From Spirochaetota bacterium (GTDB lineage: Bacteria; Spirochaetota; Spirochaetia; SPDA01; JAJSAL01): a stretch of 64,000 nucleotides of DNA. Below the pieces are notes generated by a model. That model saw nothing but the letters and a program-made list of their open reading frames with translations, was not told the origin of the DNA and ran no database searches. Where the stretch lies: the NCBI GenBank assembly GCA_024274705.1, contig JAJSAL010000067.1, positions 1 through 64,000 of the forward strand, in the 5' to 3' direction. This document shows, piece after piece, positions 36,115-44,329 of this stretch (the stretch's first letter is position 1; the number at the start of each line of letters is the position of its first letter). Both the position numbers and the translations under genes were made by a program.

Positions 36115-37555
36115 GGTAGTCAGGCCGGGTGGTCTTACGGCATTCAGTATCCTCAACTTCATTTTCGGGGGAATCCAGGCCTTCGGTGTCCTGTTCTCCC
36201 TCCTGGCCTTAGGGTGCGCCGCCGCGTTTCAGACAAATGTAACCGGCCAGAGTACGGCTATTACCGTTTTCTCCCTTGTGATGGATACCGGAATAGCCGT
36301 GTTCCTTATTATTTCCGGGGTCGGCTGTCTGAAAGGGAATAATATTTCAGGACGGTGGTTCGGCAACCTGTATGCTGTTTTTGCCATAGTCAAGATTATC
36401 ATTGTTGCTGTTTTCGGGGAACACTTTTTCTCCAACTTCTCCATGTTCACCATACTGGGGCTGGTGTATCCGGTGCTCCTCCTGGTGTTTCTCAACCTGG
36501 TGTTCAGAGATATCTGGGCAGATACCCACCCGGTTTTCAGAAAGGGTGAAAAGCCGGGGGAAACAAAGAAGACCGGGAGGAACGTGCCTCCTCTTTTTCT
36601 CGTCTGTTTCAACAGCTACCGGCAAACCTTGAGAAGTTTTGCCGGGATACTCCTGTGCATGACCATTATGATCGTCGGCCTGTTTACCGCCCAGCTTGTA
36701 CTTCTGCCTGTGGAGATCTTTGTCCGCCAGGCAGCGGCAAACAGGGTGGAGATAACCGAGCAGGAGCTGGTAGAGCAGATGGAACAGGTTGCCATACCAA
36801 TCCTGAGCAAAATTCTGGGTGCCATTTCCGGAGAAGAGCTTCCGGAAACCCCGGATTTCCTCGATTTTCAGCCTCTCAAAATCTCTTACGTGAGCAGGAC
36901 ATCGGCGGACCTGGAAAATCCAAAGGCGGAACAGTGGGCCTATTATCTCCTCCGGGAGAACCCGGGGGTTCTCTCCCTCCTCTTTATCCTCCTTGTCCTC
37001 ATCATACCCGGGGTTATCATTTTCAGCGGATTCAACCAGATTTCCGGAGACTCGAAAAATAAAGGCTTACGGTACCTCCTTATGCGGGCAAAGAGACGGG
37101 ATATCTTTATAGGGAAGTTTTTAGGGAGTATGATCATAACGGTGATCATGCTTTTTATATTGATCGTCTCTGTGATCCTGTACATGCAGCTCAAGCTGGG
37201 TATATACGATCTGGACCGTATGGTCAGGTGGGGAATGGGAGGGTTCGGAATGTTTATCCTGTTGGCCCTTCCGTATATTGCCCTTTCGGTTACCTTTTCC
37301 GGCCTTATCGATTCACCTGTGGGATCTCTCGGGGCGAGCCTGGGAGTGCTTGCGCTGTTTCCCCTCTTTGCGTTTTTCCTGCAGGATACCTGGAAACCGT
37401 TAGGTGCTCTCCAGTACCTGCTCCCGTTGAAGATGGGGTTTTTTCTCTTTCACTACGAGTGGTGGTGGGTCCTGTTCGCGGCACTGGCTATGATCGGGTA
37501 CGCAGCGGTGTACCTCTCCCTCGGCTTTCTCTATTTCAGGAAAAGGAATCTCTGA
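36107..37555 (+). CDS. ABC-2-type exporter permease with an extra N-terminal four-helix domain
   Basis: About 482 residues from the ATG at 36107 (MDRVVRPGG), with AGAGGA upstream. Residues 1-150 repeat the fold of the preceding small membrane protein. Residues ~165-482 are an ABC-2 permease: a first helix (FAGILLCMTIMIVGLFTAQL), a large periplasmic loop, then LRYLLMRAKRRDIFIGKFLGSMI (the conserved cytoplasmic coupling region) and four more helices. The ATPase gene follows with a 1-bp gap. The fusion of a DUF-like four-helix module to an ABC-2 permease is unusual. Substrate unknown. Confidence 0.8.
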   Translation: MDRVVRPGGLTAFSILNFIFGGIQAFGVLFSLLALGCAAAFQTNVTGQSTAITVFSLVMDTGIAVFLIISGVGCLKGNNISGRWFGNLYAVFAIVKIIIVAVFGEHFFSNFSMFTILGLVYPVLLLVFLNLVFRDIWADTHPVFRKGEKPGETKKTGRNVPPLFLVCFNSYRQTLRSFAGILLCMTIMIVGLFTAQLVLLPVEIFVRQAAANRVEITEQELVEQMEQVAIPILSKILGAISGEELPETPDFLDFQPLKISYVSRTSADLENPKAEQWAYYLLRENPGVLSLLFILLVLIIPGVIIFSGFNQISGDSKNKGLRYLLMRAKRRDIFIGKFLGSMIITVIMLFILIVSVILYMQLKLGIYDLDRMVRWGMGGFGMFILLALPYIALSVTFSGLIDSPVGSLGASLGVLALFPLFAFFLQDTWKPLGALQYLLPLKMGFFLFHYEWWWVLFAALAMIGYAAVYLSLGFLYFRKRNL

Positions 37556-37556
37556 T

Positions 37557-38501
37557 ATGACGGATATAGTTATCGATATAAAAAATATTACAAAGCGGTT
37601 TGGTCCTGTTACAGCTTTGGAGAATGTCTCGTTTTCCATCCCCCGGCACTCCATATTCGGGGTGCTGGGACCGAACGGAGCAGGAAAGACCACCCTGTTC
37701 TCGGTTATCGCAGGATTTATACGGCCCGAGGAGGGGAGTGTCACCGTTCTCGAAGAGAGCCGTATGGACCATCTTCTGGGAAGGGTTGGGATCCTCCCCC
37801 AGGATGCATTATTCCAGGCGAATATCCCCATTATCGACCAGCTTACCTACTTCCTTCGTCTCACCGGCTGGTCTCTGGAGGACGCCCGGGAGGAGGTCGT
37901 GCGGGTCTTGAGGATTGTCGGTCTCGATGCCATTCTTCTCCGCGAAGCATCCACCCTCTCTCACGGTATGTATAAACGCCTCGCCCTTGCCCAGGCGTTT
38001 CTGGGCAGCCCGGAAATCATCATTCTCGATGAACCCACGGCCGGGCTGGACTGGAGGAGCGCAAAAACCGTGCGAAAGACGATTAAAAAGCTTCAGGAAA
38101 ATGTCACCATCGTCGTGAGCTCCCACAACATGAGCGAAATGCAGGAACTCTGCGACCACGTGGCTGTTCTCGAAAGGGGAAGTCTCGTTGCTGTAGGTCC
38201 GGTGGATGAAGTCACCGGCACTTCCCAATCCATCACGATTGTACTCAACAGGGACCTTTCTCCGGAGCTGACCGATGAAAGTATTTCCCGGCCGGGGATA
38301 AAGGACATGAGTCAGGTGGAGGAGCACACGTACCGTGTGTTTTTCGAACCCGGTCTCTCTCCTGAGGAAGTCGATCGAACCATGCACGGCTTCCAGAAAT
38401 TCATCATCGAAAAGGGTATTACCCTCAGATCGTTTCAGGAAGACAACAGGATAGAAGATCTTTACCTCAAAGTGACGGAAAAAGAGGGAGATCACCCTTA
38501 G
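37557..38501 (+). CDS. ABC exporter ATPase
   Basis: 314 residues. Walker A GPNGAGKTTLF (about residue 39), Q-loop GILPQDALF, signature LSHGMYKRLALAQ, Walker B EIIILDEPTAGLDW and switch His in VVSSHNMSE. The C-terminal ~100 residues after the ABC domain are the usual extra domain of DrrA/CcmA-type exporters (NRDLSPELTDESISRPG ...). It energises the permease encoded just upstream. Its last 35 bp overlap the convergent methyltransferase gene, and no terminator is visible between them. Confidence 0.95.
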   Translation: MTDIVIDIKNITKRFGPVTALENVSFSIPRHSIFGVLGPNGAGKTTLFSVIAGFIRPEEGSVTVLEESRMDHLLGRVGILPQDALFQANIPIIDQLTYFLRLTGWSLEDAREEVVRVLRIVGLDAILLREASTLSHGMYKRLALAQAFLGSPEIIILDEPTAGLDWRSAKTVRKTIKKLQENVTIVVSSHNMSEMQELCDHVAVLERGSLVAVGPVDEVTGTSQSITIVLNRDLSPELTDESISRPGIKDMSQVEEHTYRVFFEPGLSPEEVDRTMHGFQKFIIEKGITLRSFQEDNRIEDLYLKVTEKEGDHP

Positions 38502-39450
38502 GCTCCGCGATCTCCGGGAAGGGGTGCCCGCACTGCCACCCGGTTTTTCCGGTACTGCGGAAATGTTCGAGCCTTCGAATCGTGAGTTCCGCGAACACCG
38601 GATCCATATCACAGACTATACATTTCCTCCCGAGACGCTCGGCGGAGATGAGGGTTGTCCCGGAGTGGCTGAAAAAGTCGATCACCAGGTCATTTTCCAG
38701 GCTGCTGGTTGAAAGAATTCGGTCTATCGCAGAAAGGGGCTTCTGGGCGTACGCCCCGGGAACATTTTCCTCCATGCGATAGAAGACCTGCTGAATATCG
38801 AGCCACACATTTCCCGGCCGAATGGTAGAAGAACGGCTCCGGGACAGGTTCTCCGTCCATTTACCATTGACCTCTTTATAGTACCCCCGGAGAACCTTCG
38901 GGATATCCGTATATACCACCTGGAACTTAGGGCGCCCCTTTACATAGTAGAGCAGTTCCTGGCGGACACTCATCCAGTTTTTCTGGGTACCGTACCCCCG
39001 CTGATTCCGAAGGGTGATATAACTTCTCGATGTGAGCGCGGTAAACTTTCGCAGCAGCAGCATCATTTCAGGCAGCGGCTGGAACCCCTCCCTCTGGTCA
39101 GCCCCGAGCCAGAGATAGAGATGGCTATCCTCCAGCATGGAAGCGAGGGAATTGAGAATCCACCGTTCCGAAAACCCGGTGTACCCCTGGATATCCTGTT
39201 TAAAGAGCTGCTGTGTCGTTTTCCCGCCGACACTGAAGTTGTACGGCGGATCATGGACTGCCAGAATAGCCCTTTCCCCCTTCATCAGGGCTGCTATCTG
39301 GACGGGATCAGTCGCATCGCACACTCCCACCCGGTGTCCCTTTACAGGATCTGTCCAGACTTCGCCTTTCTGCAATCTGCACAGCGGGAGAATTTTCTCT
39401 TTAAGAACATTGGTATCATCGAGACGCCTTATTGGTTCCGATAAGCCCAC
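38467..39450 (-). CDS. Orphan DNA methyltransferase, N4/N6-type (beta class)
   Basis: 327 residues with a GTG start at 39450, GGAAGG eight bases upstream, 3 bp after the stop of the patatin gene. The catalytic motif IV is DPPY (residues 67-70, AVHDPPYNFSVGG). The S-adenosylmethionine motif is DLVIDFFSHSGTTLISAERLG near residue 268, followed by RKCIVCDMDPVFAELTIRRL. Motif order IV before I places it in the beta group. DPPY indicates adenine-N6 or cytosine-N4 methylation. No restriction enzyme is nearby, so it is likely a solitary, regulatory or protective methylase. Recognition sequence not predictable. Confidence 0.88.
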   Translation of the reverse strand: MGLSEPIRRLDDTNVLKEKILPLCRLQKGEVWTDPVKGHRVGVCDATDPVQIAALMKGERAILAVHDPPYNFSVGGKTTQQLFKQDIQGYTGFSERWILNSLASMLEDSHLYLWLGADQREGFQPLPEMMLLLRKFTALTSRSYITLRNQRGYGTQKNWMSVRQELLYYVKGRPKFQVVYTDIPKVLRGYYKEVNGKWTENLSRSRSSTIRPGNVWLDIQQVFYRMEENVPGAYAQKPLSAIDRILSTSSLENDLVIDFFSHSGTTLISAERLGRKCIVCDMDPVFAELTIRRLEHFRSTGKTGWQCGHPFPEIAEPKGDLPLFPSL

Positions 39451-39453
39451 GGG

Positions 39454-40371
39454 TTACACCTTCCGGAATATGCGGAGACCCCGCCTGGATTGTTCGTACT
39501 GTCTGAGCCAGTGTTTCATATCGTTATATCCGATTTCAATGAGGTCATGCTGGTGAGGATCGACAAAACTCCTGTCCCCGATACCGGAAATCTGAAAACC
39601 GATGTCCGCAAGTTCCAGGCTTTTCCGTACCTGCTGGAGACTCATAACGCCCACCAGGGAGGGAAGGAGTGCCCTGCCTGGAGAGCCCTTTTTCTGTCCG
39701 AAGGGTTTGGTGAGACTGACGCCTATGGTAAACCTGGCTCCCATGGCCCGCACGATGTCTACGGGTACCTGGTCTAAGAGCCCGCCATCCACAAGGGTCA
39801 TATTGTTGATACATACAGGCTGGAAAATACCCGGAACCGCGCAGCTTGCCCGGACTGCCATTCCGATATCGTCACAATCCGAAACGATCAGGGTTTCACA
39901 GCCGGGTTTTCCCTCTGTTTCCCGCGGCAGGTAGTGTTCGATGACCTCCCTCTTCAGTGCATGTGCGACCTTTTCCGAAGTGAAGATAATTCTACTTCCA
40001 TTCTCCAGGTCACTTGCGGTTATGGCAAGATCGATGGAAAGGTCGGAAAATTTTTTACCCCCGATAAGTTCGTTCAAAGTACGTCCCAGTTTTTCATTCG
40101 ATACAAGCCCTTTACCCTTTCGTTCGAAGAAATTCCGGAGGGTGTCTCCTATATTCAGGACATGCCGAAACCAGTCAAATTCCTTCCCCACGGTTTCAAT
40201 GGTATCCTGGGGAATTTCACAGGCATACATGGCTGCCATAATCGAACCCGCAGATGTCCCCGCCACTATAACCGGCTGGTACCGCTTTTCTTCTTTCAGG
40301 GCCCGGAGTACTCCGATATGAGCGAGCCCCCTGGCGGCCCCTCCTCCCAAGGCTAATCCAACACGTTTCAT
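39454..40371 (-). CDS. Patatin-like phospholipase
   Basis: 305 residues. Oxyanion loop GGGAARGLAHIG (residues 9-20), nucleophile elbow GTSAGS with Ser40, and the dyad Asp195 in VDGGLLDQVPV, all intact. No signal peptide. The family (RssA/PlpD) hydrolyses acyl esters, commonly of phospholipids. It precedes the methyltransferase on the same strand and is divergent from the gene at 40452. The ribosome site before ATG is weak (GTGGG). Confidence 0.92.
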   Translation of the reverse strand: MKRVGLALGGGAARGLAHIGVLRALKEEKRYQPVIVAGTSAGSIMAAMYACEIPQDTIETVGKEFDWFRHVLNIGDTLRNFFERKGKGLVSNEKLGRTLNELIGGKKFSDLSIDLAITASDLENGSRIIFTSEKVAHALKREVIEHYLPRETEGKPGCETLIVSDCDDIGMAVRASCAVPGIFQPVCINNMTLVDGGLLDQVPVDIVRAMGARFTIGVSLTKPFGQKKGSPGRALLPSLVGVMSLQQVRKSLELADIGFQISGIGDRSFVDPHQHDLIEIGYNDMKHWLRQYEQSRRGLRIFRKV

Positions 40372-40451
40372 CCCACTATTCTACCATACGTTTTGTTGTT
40401 GCTGTACCGGTGAGATGCAGTTTATAATCGATTCTAAGGGGAGTTGCTATC

Positions 40452-41204
40452 GTGAATAAAGTAATCATAGTCATTATCATTCTCGTCGTTGCAGGAGGAG
40501 GGGCGTTTGCTTATTTCCTGCTGCCGGGTATTCTTGCATCCTCAGAGACCTACTCGGAAATACGGGAAGTTACGCTGCCCTCATCTTCGGTAGACACCCT
40601 GGTTATCGAATCCGATATAAACGAAATCGCAGTGGCTGCAGGTGAAAACACGGAGGAAATCCGGGCGGTCGGAGAATTGCAGGTCAACCTGGGGGAAGAA
40701 AAGGGAAAGGAAACCTTCGAAAAGCAGTTTGTCATGGTCCTGTCTAAAAGGGGAAGCCGGGCAGCCTTACGAATCAGTTATAATACCGGTATACTCGACC
40801 ATTTTGCAGGAAAAAATGCGTATCTCTACGTTACCGTGTATCTTCCCCCGGGGGTGGAAGGGGAAATACACCCCGGGAAAGGGGATCTTTATATCGGAAA
40901 TGTAAAAAATGATATTTCCGTCGAATATTCTCAAGGGGAAACGGTAATAGAAGATGTCAGGGGCCGGATCCACATAATCGATGAAGCGGGCAGTATTTCG
41001 CTGTCCCGGATCCAGGGAGATGTATGGATACGGGATGAAAAGGGGGATATCGAGATCCGGGAGGTCTCGGGAAATGTGGAGATTGAAGATACAGCCGGGG
41101 GCATCGATGTGGACATGGTAAAAGGCGATCTGAGCATTACGGGAAGAGGCAAAGGTGATGTAAAGGTGCGTTCCATAACCGGTAGCCTGAATATCAACAA
41201 CTAA
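40452..41204 (+). CDS. DUF4097-type putative adhesin/beta-helix envelope protein
   Basis: 250 residues, GTG start with GGGGAG ten bases before. An N-terminal hydrophobic segment (VIIVIIILVVAGGGAFAYFLL) anchors or exports it. The rest is a repetitive beta solenoid of DUF4097 style: short strands with G-D and I-x-I spacing, such as GDLYIGNVKNDISVEYSQG, GSISLSRIQGDVWIRDEKG and GDIEIREVSGNVEIEDTAG. Such proteins often sit beside PspC-domain proteins, as here (12 bp downstream). Role in envelope stress sensing is inferred from that pairing. Confidence 0.8.
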   Translation: MNKVIIVIIILVVAGGGAFAYFLLPGILASSETYSEIREVTLPSSSVDTLVIESDINEIAVAAGENTEEIRAVGELQVNLGEEKGKETFEKQFVMVLSKRGSRAALRISYNTGILDHFAGKNAYLYVTVYLPPGVEGEIHPGKGDLYIGNVKNDISVEYSQGETVIEDVRGRIHIIDEAGSISLSRIQGDVWIRDEKGDIEIREVSGNVEIEDTAGGIDVDMVKGDLSITGRGKGDVKVRSITGSLNINN

Positions 41205-41216
41205 GGAGAAATTCGT

Positions 41217-41420
41217 ATGGCTGATGTAAAGAAACTGTACCTGTCGGAAAGTGATAAGAAAATCGCCGGTGTGTGCGGAGGAATCGCCGAGTACTTCGGT
41301 ATCGATCCGACACTGGTACGGATTGGGTGGATCATTATTTCTCTTTTAGGCGGTGCCGGGCTTCTGGCATACATCATTGCATGGATTATCATACCAGCTA
41401 AGGATATCGATCGATATTAG
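41217..41420 (+). CDS. PspC-domain membrane protein
   Basis: 67 residues, essentially one PspC domain: KLYLSESDKKIAGVCGGIAE, YFGIDPTLVRIGWIIISLLG and LLAYIIAWIIIPA, with two hydrophobic segments. TAAGGAG lies before the ATG. PspC proteins modulate envelope-stress responses in other bacteria; the single-domain form here lacks a separate sensor. Co-transcribed with the preceding DUF4097 gene. Confidence 0.93.
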   Translation: MADVKKLYLSESDKKIAGVCGGIAEYFGIDPTLVRIGWIIISLLGGAGLLAYIIAWIIIPAKDIDRY

Positions 41421-41534
41421 CGTTCATGGCCTTCTCCGTCATCAGGTTATCGATAAAAGAGTTACAGCCCTTACCGAAACAATGGGTAAAGGTTGAAATA
41501 CCCGGAGGAGAGGGATAGATTTGGAAGGGAAAAG

Positions 41535-42848
41535 GTGAAACATCCATATTATATGCAACTTAAGGTTGTACTTTTAACGATTTTCTTTTTCCTCGCCGTT
41601 ATCCCTGTTCTGTTGTGTCAGGAAGGAAAAGAGGCGTTACTGTTCATCACGACGGAACCTCTGGGGGCCGGTGTACGTATCGACGGAGAACCCCTTCCGC
41701 AAGCCACGCCGTTACTCCTGCGGGACCTGCTACCCGGCCCGCACAGGGTGGAATTCACCAAGAAAGGTTTCGAATCCGCCGGCATAACCATAGACCTGGA
41801 ATCCGGGGAGACATCTTCCATCGACGTCGCCCTGGATGCACGGTACTTTTCCCCGTCATTCCCGGCCCGGAACGATATCATCTACAACGGAACCGACCTG
41901 TACGAAGGGTGGGATCAGTTCAAGTTCCCCAACGGTTCCTACCGTATCGAGCAGAAGGGTGATTATCTGTATATAGATCCAATCTATCCAAAGCAGGGTA
42001 TTGTAACGGGATTACATATCGCGGTTCCCCTGTCTCTCCTGATGAGCGGTATCCTCACCGCTGGTGACCTCTTCTACGAACGGAGTTCCACCCGGCTTTT
42101 TTCACCTGGTACGATTACCAGTTATGCCGTAAGCGCCGGTGTAGTGAGCCTGGACATAATCTTCAGCCTGGGGAAAAGAAGGTTTTTACGGAACCGCCGC
42201 ATAGACCCGATTCCCCTGGAATCGGCACCCCAGGTAGCTCAGGAATACTACACACGGGCAGAAGGGTTTCTATCCCTGGGAAGGCTTACAGAGGCTTTGA
42301 GGGACTACTCGTTTATCGTGCAGCATCATAACGATTCGGCTTACTTTCCCCTGGCACTGTACAAGATCGCGAAAATACACAACATTACCGGGGAGTATGC
42401 CCTGGCTGCATCTGAACTCAATCTTATTCTCACCGACTATCCTCTCCCGGATCTGTATGATAAAACCTGTAAAAATCTGGCTGATCTTTACGTACGGACA
42501 GAACAATTCCAGAAGGGTATCGATCAGCTGGATCGAATGGTGTTCTATGATCCCCTCTATTCGAAGGAGGATATCGACAGGTACCGGGCGGATATCCTGG
42601 AGGTGTGGTACGGGTCTGACGAATCGGTACTTCCCAGGCTGATTTCATCATACGTAACCATGGTTACTGCCTATGCCGATTCGGCACAAACAAATTTTTA
42701 TCAGTATAAAACAGCGTTTTATCTTCAGCAGGCAGGGAGAGGTGACGCAGCACTCAAGATCCTGAATACGATTTCCACAGCAGATCAAAGCTTAAGTAAA
42801 TTGATAGAGGCCCTCAAGGAGCGTATACAGGGAAAGGAAGGACGTTGA
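41535..42848 (+). CDS. PEGA-domain/TPR envelope protein
   Basis: About 437 residues from the GTG at 41535 with GGAAGGG five bases upstream; the longer frame would start at a TTG (41493) without ribosome site. After a signal peptide (VVLLTIFFFLAVIPVLLCQEG) comes a PEGA domain (LFITTEPLGAGVRIDGEPLP ... LLPGPHRVEFTKKGFES). Two membrane segments follow near 165-225, then TPR-like helical repeats (AQEYYTRAEGFLSLGRLTEAL, YALAASELNLILTDYP). Spirochaetes carry many PEGA/TPR envelope proteins. Its stop overlaps the TTG start of the next gene, so the two form an operon. Confidence 0.78.
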   Translation: MKHPYYMQLKVVLLTIFFFLAVIPVLLCQEGKEALLFITTEPLGAGVRIDGEPLPQATPLLLRDLLPGPHRVEFTKKGFESAGITIDLESGETSSIDVALDARYFSPSFPARNDIIYNGTDLYEGWDQFKFPNGSYRIEQKGDYLYIDPIYPKQGIVTGLHIAVPLSLLMSGILTAGDLFYERSSTRLFSPGTITSYAVSAGVVSLDIIFSLGKRRFLRNRRIDPIPLESAPQVAQEYYTRAEGFLSLGRLTEALRDYSFIVQHHNDSAYFPLALYKIAKIHNITGEYALAASELNLILTDYPLPDLYDKTCKNLADLYVRTEQFQKGIDQLDRMVFYDPLYSKEDIDRYRADILEVWYGSDESVLPRLISSYVTMVTAYADSAQTNFYQYKTAFYLQQAGRGDAALKILNTISTADQSLSKLIEALKERIQGKEGR

Positions 42849-44329
42849 GCTGGTTACGATTTTCTGCTCTGATGCTGATTCTTATCATGTTTCTTCTCCC
42901 CGTGTGTCTTACGGCGCAGGATGTGGACCCTTCTCCTTACGGTGGGGAGTATGAAGCCTTTCAGAATCGTCTTGCCCGGGAGGAACAGCTCCTTGAAAAA
43001 GGTGTTCCTGTTGAGTCCGGGGACCTGGAGCGGCTTAAGGCCCTGTATAACCGGCTACAGGAGCTGCCCTATGAGGACCTCCTCCTCCAGGCGGAAATGC
43101 TCCTCTTCCTGGTAAAATCGAAATTCGCGCATCTGTCGGAAGAAGTGCCGCAGGAACCGGAGGGGAATGTGGCATCGGCACCAGCCCCGGTGAACGGCCG
43201 GAGAGATTCTCCGGAAAGATACAACATGAAACTGGTGGTTGGCCTTACATCCAGTGCTGTGTCAGCGGGACTGTTCAACCTGTTCTGGATGTTCGGAGAT
43301 TATTCCTACAATAACTATCTGGCCACAGAGTATTCTGAAGAGGCTGCACGGTATAAACAGCTTACCCGTTTATATGATACCCTCTCCCTGGCTGCTCTCT
43401 CTGCAGCAGTATTGAGCTTTGGATTGACGATACCCCTCCTTCTCTCGGGCCCTGATGCAGTGCCTGTACCCGCTGTTAATGCCGCTGCCGGGGATGACCT
43501 GGATCCGGAAGACTATACGGCGGATTTGATACGCAAGCGGGACAGAGTTCAGAAAAAATTGGAAAAGACCGGGGACAGGACCTATGCGGCGGTTCCCAGG
43601 ACCTTTTTAGCCATCAGTATGGTTACCGGTATCGGAAACACACTGCTTTTCAGTGTCGGTTCCGAACTCTACTACGACAGGGATCCCCGGGATAATTATT
43701 CCCAGGGGACGGATCCTCTTACCATTACGGGAATAGCCGTGGGATCGTTGGCCAATGCGGCCCTTCTCTCAGCCCTTGCAACATCCTTCACCCACCCGGC
43801 ACACCTCAACCTGGAAACAGAGGCAGCCGCGATAGACCTTCAGCTGAGAACAATTGAACAGCAGTACGGTATCGATACCCGGTGGAAGGAAAGAGGCGAA
43901 GAGACCTTAGGCCGCCTTGAATCGAGAAGAGAAGTACTCCTGGCGCGGCTGATCAGGGCGAGAGAAAAAAAAAGGGCGTATACAACCGGTACGCTCCTCT
44001 CCTTCGGTATCGGCGCTCTTTCCCTCGCCGCTACGGCAGTAGAGATGAAGATGTACAGGAATTCCCGGTACAACGATGAAGGTGGAGGCCTTCGATTCGT
44101 TCCGGGACCGGGGCTCATCGTCGGGACTGCTTCGGCAGGCGGACTCGGAATAACCACAGGTACGATCATATCCCTGTTCAGGCCAAGGGTTCGGAGAATC
44201 CAGCGGGAGATCGATTATATAGATAACAGGATTGCAATTCTGAAAAGTACTATTTCGACGTCAGGATTTCGAGACCGTTCCAGTCAGGCGGCGGCGGGTT
44301 CTTCAGATACCCCCGGCACCGCTCCATGA
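42845..44329 (+). CDS. Hypothetical multi-pass envelope protein
   Basis: 494 residues with a TTG start (TTGA overlap) preceded by AAGGAAGG. Signal peptide FSALMLILIMFLLPVCLTAQD. Several hydrophobic segments come in pairs (VVGLTSSAVSAGLFNLFWMF, LSLAALSAAVLSFGLTIPLLL, TGIAVGSLANAALLSALATSF, AYTTGTLLSFGIGALSLAATA), separated by coiled-coil-like charged helices. No family recognised. It accompanies the PEGA/TPR gene and shares its style of a repeated two-helix membrane module. The last 80 bp overlap the convergent cyclase gene, so the C-terminal tail is uncertain. Confidence 0.7.
   Translation: MSWLRFSALMLILIMFLLPVCLTAQDVDPSPYGGEYEAFQNRLAREEQLLEKGVPVESGDLERLKALYNRLQELPYEDLLLQAEMLLFLVKSKFAHLSEEVPQEPEGNVASAPAPVNGRRDSPERYNMKLVVGLTSSAVSAGLFNLFWMFGDYSYNNYLATEYSEEAARYKQLTRLYDTLSLAALSAAVLSFGLTIPLLLSGPDAVPVPAVNAAAGDDLDPEDYTADLIRKRDRVQKKLEKTGDRTYAAVPRTFLAISMVTGIGNTLLFSVGSELYYDRDPRDNYSQGTDPLTITGIAVGSLANAALLSALATSFTHPAHLNLETEAAAIDLQLRTIEQQYGIDTRWKERGEETLGRLESRREVLLARLIRAREKKRAYTTGTLLSFGIGALSLAATAVEMKMYRNSRYNDEGGGLRFVPGPGLIVGTASAGGLGITTGTIISLFRPRVRRIQREIDYIDNRIAILKSTISTSGFRDRSSQAAAGSSDTPGTAP

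Noticed and set aside
38467-40371. A full anti-phage system (CBASS- or BREX-like)
   Set aside because: Only a plain patatin and a methyltransferase are present; no cyclic-nucleotide synthase, sensor or BREX genes accompany them.
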